From: DATFDN01 sp963818885
Lineage (GTDB): Bacteria > Pseudomonadota > Alphaproteobacteria > Acetobacterales > Acetobacteraceae
Length of the DNA: 64,000 bases
Reading direction: 5' to 3'
NCBI GenBank assembly: GCA_963818885.1
Contig: CAWFTP010000001.1
Span: forward strand, 310,001 to 374,000
The notes below the pieces were generated by a model. It did no database searches and was not told the DNA's origin. It worked only from the letters and a program-made list of their open reading frames with translations. Shown one piece after another: positions 33,089 through 42,780 of the stretch (positions are counted from its first letter, which is position 1; each line of letters begins with the position of its first letter). The position numbers and the translations under genes are program-made.

Positions 33089-33896
33089 ATGATCCACACA
33101 GCGGACTGCGACCGCGGCTACGACCCCTCGACACGCGAGCCAATTCCCGTCGAGCAGGTGCGCCTCCTCGACACATTGCCGCCCGCCGCGATCGTCAGCC
33201 CGGCCTTCCTGCCGCCCGTGGGCACCCAAGGGACGACCGCCCAGGAGGGGGCTCCCGGATCGTGCTGCGCCTGGGCCTCGGTCTACGGCCTCGCGACGTT
33301 CGCCGCGGCCAGGGCCGGGTGTGTCGATCCGTCGCATCCGGCCGGACAGGCAAGCCCCGCGCAGATCTATGTCGAGGTCCTGCAAAAGCGCGGCGTCGCG
33401 TCGGGCACATGCGGGGACACTTCGTTCGCCGACTACTTCGCCATTCTCAACAAGGATGGGGCGCAAAGCCTCGCGGACGCGCCCTACGTGCCCGACTGCA
33501 CCTCCCTGTGGCTCGCGTACTCGACCCTGCCCGCGGCGGCTCGCGAGGCGTTCCGGCTGCGCGGCCAGTCCTCGGTGGAGACGAGCGTCTGGAAAGCGTG
33601 AAGCATATCCTCGCCTCCGGCCGGGTGCTGTGCTTCGGCACGCGGCTGTTTTTTCCGACTTCTCCAGCTACCCCGGCGGCACCTACTGGGGAAACGGCGA
33701 CATCCTCATGTCGAAGAAGACCGGCAAGCCTGCCGGGCACTGCATGCTGATCATCGGCTACGATGATACGATGCAGGCACTGCTGATCCAGAACAGCGAG
33801 GGGACCGTCTGGGGCATCGGCGGCCGTATCTGGATGGCGTATTCGACCTTCCAGTTCCTGTTGCAGGGCCAGGCAATTTTCGAAAAGGATTGGTGA
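33089..33896 (+). pseudogene. Papain-like (C1) cysteine peptidase, frameshifted
   Basis: The first frame has the catalytic Cys region TTAQEGAPGSCCAWASVYGL. It ends at 33601. A second frame picks up SVKHILASGRVLCFGTRLF, and a run of six T near 33650 shifts again to FSDFSSYPGGTYWGNG. This third frame reaches the catalytic His and Asn regions PAGHCMLIIGYDD and LIQNSEGTVWG. Two indels therefore separate the parts of one protein of about 270 aa. ATG 33089 is the likely start. No signal peptide is seen. Confidence 0.75.
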
Positions 33897-33956
33897 TCCG
33901 CCGACACGCTGAACCTCCGCCGTTAACCAATCGCCGCGCTCGTAAGGCTTGCAATT

Positions 33957-34232
33957 GGCCGGCGCATCGCCGACTTCGCCTGCCCGGCGCGCAAGCTGGT
34001 CATCGAGCTCGACAGTGCTCAGCACGCCGCGGCATGGCCGGAGGATGCTGTCCGATCAGCCGAGATTGCGGCGCACGGCTATCGCGTCATCCGATTCTGG
34101 AACACCGAGGTGATCGAGAACCTGGATGGAGTCTTGCGGCGCGTGCTCGGCGAACTCTTGAGCCACCCACCTCACCCCAACCCTCTCCGCCCAGGCGGAG
34201 AGGGTGTCGCGGCCCGAGAGGGGATGAACTAG
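33957..34232 (+). pseudogene. DUF559 endonuclease-like fragment
   Basis: The frame without a start codon reads RRIADFACPARKLVIELDSA, HGYRVIRFWNTEVIENLDGV and LGELLSHPPHPNPL before the stop, which is the C-terminal half of a DUF559 (Vsr-like nuclease fold) protein. The N-terminal half is absent. Its last residues are encoded by a palindromic repeat, as is common in this family. Confidence 0.6.
34181..34204. repeat. Hairpin repeat at the 3' end of the DUF559 fragment
   Basis: A perfect 11-bp stem (CCCTCTCCGCC against GGCGGAGAGGG, loop CA) within a CACCCCAACCCTCTCC context, related in composition to the other palindromic repeats of this window. It lacks a T-run, so I do not call it a terminator. 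Confidence 0.6.
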
Positions 34233-34321
34233 CGCCTATGCGGGTCCACCGGATTGCAAACGCCCCGTACAGGCGACCCGAGTCAAGTCCGTAACATTCT
34301 GAGGAGGGTTACGCGCGCCGA

Positions 34322-37300
34322 TTGACCGGGGGGTGGCACTCACTGGTAAATCAGCCGCCATCCCCCGAACGGGCCCCGGTGATAGACGGCAGCGGCAGAC
34401 TCGCATCACCCGGCGATCTCATCGCCGACGGCGGCGACATGGGTGCGGCGATCCGCGCCTATGATTGGGTCGCCACGAGCCTCGGTCCGATCGGTGGGTG
34501 GCCGCAATCGCTGCTGGCCGTGCTGCGCATTCTGCTGACGTCGCGCTACGCGATGTGGCTCGCCTGGGGACCGGAGCTGACGTTCTTCTGCAACGACGCC
34601 TACCGTCCCACCCTTGGCCACAAGGCGGGATGGGCGCTCGGCAGCCCCGCCCAGCGCGTCTGGGCGGAGATCTGGCCCGATATCGGCCCACGAATCGAGC
34701 GCGTGCTGCAAACCGGGCAGGCGACTTGGGACGATGGCCTGCTGCTCTTCCTCGAACGCAGCGGCTACCCGGAGGAGACCTATCACACCTTTTCCTACAG
34801 CCCGGCGCCCAACGATGCGGGCGGCGTCGGCGGCATGCTGTGCGTCGTCGCCGAGGAGACCGAGCGGGTCCTGGGTGAACGCCGTCTCGCCACCCTGGCC
34901 GCCCTGGCTGCGTCCCTGGCCGGTGAGCGGAGCGAAGCGGCGATGTGGAAAGGGGTCGTGCGCGGCCTCGATGAGAATCCGCGCGACCTGCCGTTCACGT
35001 TGACCTACTTGTTCGAGCCGGACGGCAATGATGCGCGCCTCGTCGCGTACACGGGGCTCGACGCCGATCACCCATTCGCCGCGGACGCGAACCCGCTGTG
35101 GTCGACCTGGCCCGCGCTCGCCGCCGGCATGGTGGTCATCGACGATCTGGACGCGCGAGCGCACCGCGCCGGCGCGGACGTCCCCACCGGCGCGATCTGG
35201 CCCGAGCCGTCACGTCAGGCGGTCGTGCTGCCGCTTCTGGGTCAGCGAGAGGACAAGCCCGCCGGCTTCGTCGTCGCCGCGATAAACCCGTTCCGCCCGC
35301 TGGACGACGCCTATCGGGACTTCCTCCGCCTGATCGTCGGCCAGATCGCCGCCGGCCTCAGCGCCGTGCGCGCTTACGAGGAGGAGCGCCGCCGTGCCGA
35401 GGCGCTTGCCGAGCTCGACCGCACCAAGACCGCCTTCTTCTCCAATGTCAGCCACGAGTTCCGCACTCCGCTCACGCTCATGCTGGCGCCGTTGGAGGAC
35501 GTGCTGAACGGCGCCCGGCTCGCGGATACGGAGCGCCAGCAGCTCGAGATTGCGCATCGCAACAGCCTGCGTCTCCTTCGGCTGGTGAACACGCTGCTCG
35601 ACTTCTCGCGGCTGGAGGCGGGACGGCTGCAGCCCAGCTTCGAGCCGATCGACCTCGCGGTGCTCACCGCCGACACCGCATCCGGCTTCCGTTCGGCAAC
35701 GGAGCGCGCCGGGCTCACCCTCGACATCGCCTGCGAGCCGATCGCCGAGCCCGTCTACGTGGACCGCGACATGTGGGAGAAGGTGACGCTCAATCTCCTC
35801 TCCAACGCGTTCAAGTTCACCTTCGACGGCGGCGTCGCGATCGCCTTGCGCCGCGACGGGTCCAACGTCGTCCTCGCCGTCAGCGACACCGGCGTCGGCA
35901 TCCCCGAGCACGAGCTCACGCGCGTGTTCGAGCGGTTCCATCGGATCGAGGGGCAGAGGAGCCGAACGTTCGAAGGCAGCGGCATCGGCCTCGCGCTCTC
36001 GAGCGAGCTGGTCCGCCTGCACGGCGGCACGATCGAGGCGAGCAGCGTACCCGGGCGCGGCTCGACCTTCACCGTGACCCTGCCGCTCGGCTTCGCCCAT
36101 CTCCCGGCCGATCGCATCGGCGCCACGCAGCAGCGTACGGGCACCCGCCGCGAGGCGTTCGTCGAGGAGGCTATGCGCTGGCTGCCTGACGTGATCGATG
36201 CATCCGCGACCACCTCGACGGCTTCCGCCGCGTTGTCCGGACCAATGCCGCGGATCCTCGTCGCTGACGATAATGCCGACATGCGTGCCTATGTCGCCCG
36301 CCTGCTCCGCGACCGCTACGAGGTCACCGCCGTTCCCGACGGCGCCGCCGCGCTCGCCGCGCTGCGCACCGCGCCCGCCGACCTCCTGCTGTCGGACGTG
36401 ATGATGCCGGGCCTCGACGGCTTCGGCCTGCTGCGCGCGATCCGCGCCGATCCCACGCTTCGCCGATTGCCGGTGATCCTGCTGTCGGCGCGCGCGGGCG
36501 AGGAGGCGCGGTCGGAAGGGCTCGATGCCGGCGCGGACGACTACATCACGAAGCCGTTCTCCGCCCGCGAGCTGCTCGCGCGCGTGAGCGCCAACCTCAC
36601 AATGGCGCGCCTGCGCCAGGACGTGGGCGACGCGCTTCGTGCCCGCACGGCCGAGCTTGAACGCGCCCAGGCAGCGCTCCGCCAAGCCAACGAGGAGCTG
36701 GAGCACCGGGTCGAGGAACGCACCAGCGAGCTTCTCGAAGCCAATCGCCGCCTCAGGGAGGAGATCGCGGAGCGCGAGCGGACCGAGGACATCCTGCGTC
36801 AGAGCCAGAAGATGGAGGCGGTCGGCCAGCTCACTGGCGGTATCGCGCACGACTTCAACAATCTGCTGACCGGCATCATCGGGAGCCTCGAGCTGCTGGC
36901 CGCGCGAGCCGCGCAGGGTCGGGTCAGGGATCTCGGTCGCTATATCGCCGCCGCCCGCGGCGCGGCGGACCGCGCGGCGGCACTCACCCACCGACTGCTC
37001 GCCTTCTCGCGGCGCCAGACGCTGGAGCCGAAATCGGTCAACGCCAACCGCCTCATCGGCGGCATCGAGGAGCTGATCCGCCGCACGATCGGCCCGGCGA
37101 TCGACCTCGAGGTGGTGAAGGCGGTGGGCCTCTGGACCACGCTCTGCGATCCCAACCAGCTCGAGAACGCGCTGCTCAACCTCTGCATCAATGCACGCGA
37201 CGCCATGCCCGACGGTGGGCGGCTCACCATCGAGACGGAGAACGCGTTCCTCGACGTCAACGCGGCGCGCGAGCGCGAGATCGCGCCCGGCCAGTATATC

Positions 37301-37945
37301 GGCATCCATGTCACCGATAACGGCGTCGGCATGGCGCCCGAGGTGGTCTTACGCGCCTTCGATCCGTTCTTCACCACCAAGCCGCTCGGCCAGGGCACCG
37401 GCCTCGGCCTCTCGATGATCTACGGCTTCGCGCGCCAAAGCGGCGGGCAGGTACGCATCTACAGCGAGGTCGGGCGCGGCACCTCGGTCAAGCTCTATCT
37501 GCCGCGCCACCACGGCGCCGATGCTGTCGAGTCCGACGAGGCCGCGCAACCGGCCGCCGATCTTCGCGCCCATGAGAACGAGACCGTGCTCGTCGTCGAT
37601 GATGAGCCGACGGTGCGCATGCTGGTCACCGAGGTGCTCGCCGATCTCGGCTACACCGCGATCGAGGCGGACGACGGACCGGCGGGCCTGCGTATCCTGA
37701 GCACCGCGCAGCGCGTCGACCTGCTGATCACGGATGTCGGCCTGCCCGGCGGGATGAACGGGCGCCAGCTCGCGGACGCGGCACGCGTGCACCGGCCGGA
37801 CCTCAAGGTCCTCTTCATCACCGGCTACGCCGAGAACGCGGTCTTCGGCAATGGGCTGCTGGAACCGGGCATGCAAGTGATCGCCAAGCCGTTCGCGATG
37901 GAAGTCCTCGCCACCCGCATCCGCGTCATGATCTCGGGCGTTTAG
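34322..37945 (+). CDS. Double hybrid sensor histidine kinase / response regulator
   Basis: A protein of up to 1207 aa. Layout: PAS-like sensor (about 45-185), GAF-like region (190-350), first kinase with NVSHEFRTPLTL (His about 378) and ATPase motifs NLLSNAFKFT and GSGIGLALS, receiver with SDVMMPGLDG (Asp about 692), a coiled coil (AELERAQAALRQANEELE), second kinase with GGIAHDFNNLLTG (His about 843) and FTTKPLGQGTGLGLSM, and a second receiver with TDVGLPGGMNG (Asp about 1138). No membrane segment, so sensing is cytosolic. TTG 34322 gives the longest form; ATG 34440, just before the PAS-like domain, is equally possible. No output gene is adjacent. Confidence 0.92.
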   Translation: MTGGWHSLVNQPPSPERAPVIDGSGRLASPGDLIADGGDMGAAIRAYDWVATSLGPIGGWPQSLLAVLRILLTSRYAMWLAWGPELTFFCNDAYRPTLGHKAGWALGSPAQRVWAEIWPDIGPRIERVLQTGQATWDDGLLLFLERSGYPEETYHTFSYSPAPNDAGGVGGMLCVVAEETERVLGERRLATLAALAASLAGERSEAAMWKGVVRGLDENPRDLPFTLTYLFEPDGNDARLVAYTGLDADHPFAADANPLWSTWPALAAGMVVIDDLDARAHRAGADVPTGAIWPEPSRQAVVLPLLGQREDKPAGFVVAAINPFRPLDDAYRDFLRLIVGQIAAGLSAVRAYEEERRRAEALAELDRTKTAFFSNVSHEFRTPLTLMLAPLEDVLNGARLADTERQQLEIAHRNSLRLLRLVNTLLDFSRLEAGRLQPSFEPIDLAVLTADTASGFRSATERAGLTLDIACEPIAEPVYVDRDMWEKVTLNLLSNAFKFTFDGGVAIALRRDGSNVVLAVSDTGVGIPEHELTRVFERFHRIEGQRSRTFEGSGIGLALSSELVRLHGGTIEASSVPGRGSTFTVTLPLGFAHLPADRIGATQQRTGTRREAFVEEAMRWLPDVIDASATTSTASAALSGPMPRILVADDNADMRAYVARLLRDRYEVTAVPDGAAALAALRTAPADLLLSDVMMPGLDGFGLLRAIRADPTLRRLPVILLSARAGEEARSEGLDAGADDYITKPFSARELLARVSANLTMARLRQDVGDALRARTAELERAQAALRQANEELEHRVEERTSELLEANRRLREEIAERERTEDILRQSQKMEAVGQLTGGIAHDFNNLLTGIIGSLELLAARAAQGRVRDLGRYIAAARGAADRAAALTHRLLAFSRRQTLEPKSVNANRLIGGIEELIRRTIGPAIDLEVVKAVGLWTTLCDPNQLENALLNLCINARDAMPDGGRLTIETENAFLDVNAAREREIAPGQYIGIHVTDNGVGMAPEVVLRAFDPFFTTKPLGQGTGLGLSMIYGFARQSGGQVRIYSEVGRGTSVKLYLPRHHGADAVESDEAAQPAADLRAHENETVLVVDDEPTVRMLVTEVLADLGYTAIEADDGPAGLRILSTAQRVDLLITDVGLPGGMNGRQLADAARVHRPDLKVLFITGYAENAVFGNGLLEPGMQVIAKPFAMEVLATRIRVMISGV

Positions 37946-38825
37946 CCCCGAGCGACTCCAGCGCGTCGAGCAGGATCCGCAGCGCGCGGTCGCGGACCTT
38001 CTCGCGCCGCACCGCGATCCCCAGCGTCCGGCTCAGCCGCGGGCGCACCGCGCGCACGAGGGCGCCGGCGACCGGCTGGCACAGCGCGATAGCGGGCAGC
38101 AGGGTGGCGCCCAGGCCGCCGCCCACCAGAACCTTGATCGCCTCCACGCTGCCCAGCTCCATCACCGGCTTGGGCACGATCCCGGCGCGGCGGAACCACG
38201 CATCCACGATCGCGCGGGTGCTGCCTCCCGATTCGTACAAGACCAGCGGCTGCCGCGCGAGCTGCGCCGGAGTGATCGCCCCGCTCGCCGACACTGCCGT
38301 CTCCGGGACCAGCGCCACCAGCGAATCATCCAGCAAGCGCGTCGTGCTCACCCCGCTCCGCGCCGGCGTCGGCAGCGTGATGAGCCCGACATCGAGCGCA
38401 CCATGTTCCACCGAACGCAGGATGTCGCCGCTGTTGCCGGTGGCGACGATGATCTCGATTCCCGGCATCACCCGTCGCGCCTGTTCGAGCACGGGCGGCA
38501 GCAGGTAGATGCATGCGGTCGCTCCCGTCCCGAGCCGCACCCGCCCCACGCCCCCGCGCCGGTAGGCGGCCGCGGCGGCGAGCGCCTCCTCGATCGCGCC
38601 TTGGGCGACGCGCGCGTGCACGAGCACCGCTTCTCCCGCCGCCGTCGGGATCATCCGCCCGGCGGCGCGATCGAGCAGCCGCACGCCGAGCGTGCGGTCC
38701 AGCTCGCGAAGCTGCTGGCTGACGGCGGGCTGGGTCACGTTGAGCAGCCGCGCGGCGACCGATACGCTGCCGCTCTCCACCGTCGCGACCAGGGTGCGTA
38801 TCTGCCGGAGGGTCGGGATCGCCAT
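37926..38825 (-). CDS. LysR-family transcriptional regulator
   Basis: A 299-aa LTTR. It has an N-terminal winged helix (TLRQIRTLVATVESGSVSVA, NVTQPAVSQQLRELDRTLG) and a substrate-binding domain starting with RVRLGTGATACIYLLPPVL. It is divergent from the GNAT-MFS pair with about 100 bp between, so it likely controls them. Its 3' end overlaps the histidine kinase stop by 20 bp on the other strand. Confidence 0.92.
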   Translation of the reverse strand: MAIPTLRQIRTLVATVESGSVSVAARLLNVTQPAVSQQLRELDRTLGVRLLDRAAGRMIPTAAGEAVLVHARVAQGAIEEALAAAAAYRRGGVGRVRLGTGATACIYLLPPVLEQARRVMPGIEIIVATGNSGDILRSVEHGALDVGLITLPTPARSGVSTTRLLDDSLVALVPETAVSASGAITPAQLARQPLVLYESGGSTRAIVDAWFRRAGIVPKPVMELGSVEAIKVLVGGGLGATLLPAIALCQPVAGALVRAVRPRLSRTLGIAVRREKVRDRALRILLDALESLGAKRPRS

Positions 38826-38926
38826 AATCTTAAGCTTATGCTTATGTGCAGGATCAGGAGTTTCGACTTTCGTGATGCAGCATGATCGCGCATGCTGCGA
38901 GGCGCAACACGGAGCCGATCCCGTCG

Positions 38927-39457
38927 ATGACGCTCACGATCCGCGCCTGCACCGAAGCAGACATCGACCAAGTCGCCGCGATCTATGGCCACCATGTCCG
39001 CCATGGCAGCGCCTCTTTCGAGACCGATCCGCCTGACACCGAGGAGATGCGCCGCCGCTTGGGCGACATAGCGGCGAAGGGCTTTCCCTATCTCGTCGCC
39101 GATACGGCAGGGATCGTGTGCGGCTATGCCTATGCCAGCACCTACCGCCCGCGCGCCGCTTATCGCGATACGGTGGAAAACTCCGTCTACCTGCGACCCG
39201 ACTCGATCGGACGAGGGATCGGCACGATGCTGCTGCAAGCCCTCATCGCCGAATGCGAGGCGCTTGGCCTGCGCCAGGTGGTCGCGGTGGTCGGCGACAG
39301 CGCGAACGCCGCCTCCATCCGGCTGCACGAGCGCCTCGGCTTCCGCCATGTGGGCGTGCTGCGCGCGGTCGGCTACAAGCACGGACGCTGGCTCGATTCC
39401 GTGCTGCTGCAGCGCACGCTCGGCGCCGGCGATACCGTCCCTCCCGTGCCACGATGA
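38927..39457 (+). CDS. GNAT N-acetyltransferase (phosphinothricin acetyltransferase-like)
   Basis: A 176-aa acetyltransferase. IRACTEADIDQVAAIYGHHV, SASFETDPPDTEEM, YASTYRPRAAYRDTVENSVY and GRGIGTMLLQALI (acetyl-CoA loop) match the PAT/MddA group, which acetylates phosphinothricin or methionine sulfone-like amines. ATG 38927 fits the family start. It overlaps the MFS gene by 4 bp, suggesting paired modification and transport. Confidence 0.9.
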   Translation: MTLTIRACTEADIDQVAAIYGHHVRHGSASFETDPPDTEEMRRRLGDIAAKGFPYLVADTAGIVCGYAYASTYRPRAAYRDTVENSVYLRPDSIGRGIGTMLLQALIAECEALGLRQVVAVVGDSANAASIRLHERLGFRHVGVLRAVGYKHGRWLDSVLLQRTLGAGDTVPPVPR

Positions 39458-40662
39458 GAGGCCGCGCCGGCATCATCGGCGTCCTCGGCGCGGGACAGAT
39501 CCTCGCCTGGGGCTCATCCTATTACCTTCCCGCTGTGCTCGCGAAGCCGACCGCGCTGGCAACCGGTTGGCCGCTGTCCTGGGTGATCGGCGGGCTCTCG
39601 GTCGGCATCCTCGTCTCCGGCCTCGTCTCCCCGCGCGTCGGCATGCTGATCGAGCGGCGCGGCGGCCGGCCGGTCCTCGCCGCGAGCGCTCTGCTGCTCG
39701 CCGCCGGACTGCTCTGTCTCGGCCTGTCCACCGGCGTCTGGATGCTGATCCTCGCCTGGATCGTGATCGGCGCCGGCATGGGCGCGGGCCTCTACGATCC
39801 AGCCTTCGCGACGCTGGGGCGGCTCTACGGGCGGGAGGCGCGGGTCGCGATCACCTCGCTCACCTTGATCGGCGGCTTCGCGAGCACGCTCGCCTGGCCG
39901 TTCAGCGCCTGGCTGCTCGGCCATGTCGGCTGGCGCGGCACCTGCCTCGCCTACGCGGCGCTGAACGCCGCCGTGGGTGTGCCGCTCTACTGGTTCGGCT
40001 TGCCGCGCGAGGCGGTGCGCGCGGCGCCGTCCAAGTCGGTGCGCGATCCGGGTCCGGCGCCGGCGCGCATGCGCCGGATCGCGGTGTTCGCGGTGCTCGC
40101 CGCGGGTCTTACGCTGTCCTCCGTCATCGCCGTCGTCGTCTCGGTGCATCTGCTGACGATCTTCCAGTCCCTCGGCCTTCCGCTTGCGACCGCGGTCGCG
40201 CTCGGCACCTTGCTCGGTCCCTGCCAGGTCGGCGCGCGCGTGATCGACCTCGCCGGCGGCCGGTTCGTGCACCCGATCTGGGAGATGCTGGCCTCCACAC
40301 TGATCGTCGCGCTCGGCCTGCGCCTTCTGCTCGGCGGGGCCGAGGCAGTCATCGTCACCGGCATGGTGCTCTATGGCGGCGGCATCGGGCTGCGCTCCAT
40401 CGTGCGCGGCACGCTGCCGCTCGCGCTGTTCGGAACCGAGGGCTACGCCAGCCTGATCGGCCGCCTCGCCTTCCCGATGCTGCTCGCCCAGGCTGCCGCG
40501 CCGTCGCTCGGCGCTATCATCGTCGACCATCTCGGCGCGCGCACGCTGCTCGACGCGCTGTTCTGGTCGGCGGTGGCGAATATCGGGCTGGTGGTGCTGC
40601 TGATGGCGATCGCGGGGCCGTATTTCTTGGCTTCTCACCCGGAGACCTCTCGATCGGGCTGA
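39454..40662 (+). CDS. MFS transporter
   Basis: A 402-aa protein with about 12 hydrophobic segments, beginning GIIGVLGAGQILAWGSSYYL and including the cytoplasmic-loop motif PRVGMLIERRGGRPVLAASA and VVVSVHLLTIFQSLGLPLAT. Typical of the MFS_1 drug/metabolite group. Translationally coupled to the GNAT gene and possibly regulated by the divergent LysR. The substrate is unknown. Confidence 0.9.
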   Translation: MRGRAGIIGVLGAGQILAWGSSYYLPAVLAKPTALATGWPLSWVIGGLSVGILVSGLVSPRVGMLIERRGGRPVLAASALLLAAGLLCLGLSTGVWMLILAWIVIGAGMGAGLYDPAFATLGRLYGREARVAITSLTLIGGFASTLAWPFSAWLLGHVGWRGTCLAYAALNAAVGVPLYWFGLPREAVRAAPSKSVRDPGPAPARMRRIAVFAVLAAGLTLSSVIAVVVSVHLLTIFQSLGLPLATAVALGTLLGPCQVGARVIDLAGGRFVHPIWEMLASTLIVALGLRLLLGGAEAVIVTGMVLYGGGIGLRSIVRGTLPLALFGTEGYASLIGRLAFPMLLAQAAAPSLGAIIVDHLGARTLLDALFWSAVANIGLVVLLMAIAGPYFLASHPETSRSG

Positions 40663-40671
40663 AGTCCCCCG

Positions 40672-41858
40672 CTAAATCTTTCCCGCCTTGTGCAGGATCC
40701 CGTACACCTCCTCCAGCAACGGCCCGTTATGGTTCTGCTTGTCATCGGGCTGACTGTTGAGGCCGACCACGATGACCGCGCCGGTGCCGGGGAAATAGGC
40801 GTAGAGCACGCGGTAGCCGAGCGTCATCCCCGACAGTACCAATAGACTCCGAGGGCCGGACGGAAGCCCGCGCCGACCCCGAGTTCGAATGCCCCCGGGT
40901 CCTCCTGGGACGCACCGTCGATCGGCCTGCCGGTCTTGTCGGAGACGACCGTCATCAGCTCGTGGCGCTGCACGTCGGAAAGCAGCGGGCCCTCATAGAG
41001 CGCGCGCGCCCAGCGCGACACGTCTTGCATCGTCGACACGATGCCGCCGGCGGCCTGCATCCACGACACGCTGTCGTTCTTGACGTCATGCCCGAGCAGC
41101 GGCGCGAGCAGCGCGTTGTCCGGATCGTGGTTGAAGAAGTAGCCGGAGACCATCCGGTCGGTGATCGACGCCGGATAGCGGTTCTGCTCGTAGTAGGTGT
41201 TCTTCAGCCCGACCTCGTCGCACAGCCCGCGCACGATTTCGGCGTACGGCTTCCCGGCCGCCTTCTCGATGATCATCTGGGCCAGGATGTAGTTGGTGTT
41301 TGAATACGTCCAGCCGCTGACCGGCTTGGGCTCGCCGTCACGCGGGTATGCCGACGCGACCAGCTCCTCCGGCGTGAAGACGTGGTCGGGATCGTTGCCC
41401 ATGATCCTGGCGACGGAAGGCACGTTGTCGTACCCCGCAATGGGGCTGGTCATGTCGAGCAGCCGGCGGATCGTCACATCCTTCCACGCCGGATACTGCG
41501 GCAGCCATTTCCCGAGCGGGTCCTCGATGCTCATCTTCCCGGCCGCCTCGAGATGCAGGATCGCGACCGAGGTGAACGACTTGGTGATGCTGCCGATCTC
41601 GAAGAGGTCGGCAGGCGTCACCCTCGCCCCCGCGTCCGGATATCTCGTCGTGCCGGAAGCGAGGTTGATGTTCTCTTCCGCGCCCCTCAGGCTGATGCTG
41701 AGAGACACCGCCGAGATGTGTTCCGGCTCCGCCCGCGTCGCCACATAGTTGTCGAGCGTGTTCTGCAAGGACTGCGTGAGGGCCGCATCGCCCGTTTGGG
41801 CCATGGCGCGCGGACACACAGCGAGCGCGATCAGGGCGACGAAGACAAGCCGGTGCAT
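40672..41858 (-). pseudogene. Serine hydrolase (beta-lactamase family), frameshifted near the C-terminus
   Basis: Signal peptide MHRLVFVALIALAVCPRAMA, then the catalytic SxxK in EIGSITKSFTSVAILHLE and YSNTNYILAQMIIEKAAG. The main frame stops at 40824 after GVYWYCRG, but a neighbouring frame continues MTLGYRVLYAYFPGTGAVIV and VGLNSQPDDKQNHNGPLLEE to a stop at 40672, the normal end of this family. One indel near 40824-40850 explains it. The product would be periplasmic. Confidence 0.8.
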
Positions 41859-41883
41859 GTGTTCTCCTGCCGGTATCGCGCCG

Positions 41884-42756
41884 CTACCCTCCTGCGGCCA
41901 CCTTGTCCTGCGTCTTCGTCTCGAAGTCGCTCGCGTCGTGGCGCTCGTGCAGCTGGCCGGCCGGGTCGCCGCTCGCGCGGTTAACCATCCGCCCGCGCTT
42001 CACCGCCGGGCGTTGGGCGATCGCATCGGCCCAGCGGTTGACGTGCTTGTACTCGCGTGCGGACAGGAACTCCGTCGCCCCATACTGGTCGTACTTCACC
42101 AGGCCGCCGTACCACGGAAACGCCGCCATGTCGGCGATCGTGTAGGCTTTGCCCGCCAGGTACTCGCTCTCCGCGAGGCGGCGGTCGAGCACATCGAGTA
42201 GCCGCTTCGTCTCCATCGTGAAACGGTCGATCGCGTATTCGAACTTCGCCGGCGCGTAGGCAAAGAAATGGCCGAAACCGCCGCCGAGATATGGCGCGCT
42301 GCCCATCTGCCAGAACAGCCAGGACAGGCACTCGGCGCGCGTTTCGTCGGTAGGCAGGAACGCGCCGAATTTCTCGGCGAGATAGAGCAGGATCGCGCCC
42401 AACTCGAAGACCCGGATGGGCTTCGCCGTGCTCCGGTCCACCAGCGCCGGAATCTTGGAGTTCGGGTTGGCCGCGACGAAGCCGCTGCCGAACTGGTCGC
42501 CCTCGCCGATCCGGATCAGCCACGCATCGTACTCCGCGCCGCGATGGCCGAGCGCCAGCAGCTCCTCCAGCATGATGGTGACCTTCACGCCGTTTGGCGT
42601 CGCCAGCGAGTAGAGCTGCAGCGGATGGCGCCCGACCGGCAACTCCTTCTCGTGAGTCGGCCCGGCGATCGGGCGGTTGATGCTGGCGAACCGCCCGCCG
42701 CTCTCCTTGTCCCAGGTCCACACTTTCGGCGGCGCGTATTCGGCTGCGCTGTCCAT
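41884..42756 (-). CDS. yghU: Glutathione-dependent disulfide-bond oxidoreductase (YghU-like GST)
   Basis: A 290-aa glutathione S-transferase of the nu class: KVWTWDKESGGRFASINRPI at the N-terminus, HPLQLYSLATPNGVKVTIML, and PNSKIPALVDR for glutathione binding, with helical C-domain KAYTIADMAAFPWYGGL. YghU reduces disulfides and organic peroxides. It lies in a same-strand run with ogt and msrB, a repair-themed group. Confidence 0.9.
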   Translation of the reverse strand: MDSAAEYAPPKVWTWDKESGGRFASINRPIAGPTHEKELPVGRHPLQLYSLATPNGVKVTIMLEELLALGHRGAEYDAWLIRIGEGDQFGSGFVAANPNSKIPALVDRSTAKPIRVFELGAILLYLAEKFGAFLPTDETRAECLSWLFWQMGSAPYLGGGFGHFFAYAPAKFEYAIDRFTMETKRLLDVLDRRLAESEYLAGKAYTIADMAAFPWYGGLVKYDQYGATEFLSAREYKHVNRWADAIAQRPAVKRGRMVNRASGDPAGQLHERHDASDFETKTQDKVAAGG

Positions 42757-42780
42757 GTTCGATACTCCGGTGTTGAGTGA

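Noticed and set aside
35210..37309. A 699-codon minus-strand open frame across the histidine kinase
   Set aside because: Antisense to a gene with all kinase motifs; amino acid content is that of a reversed GC-rich frame.
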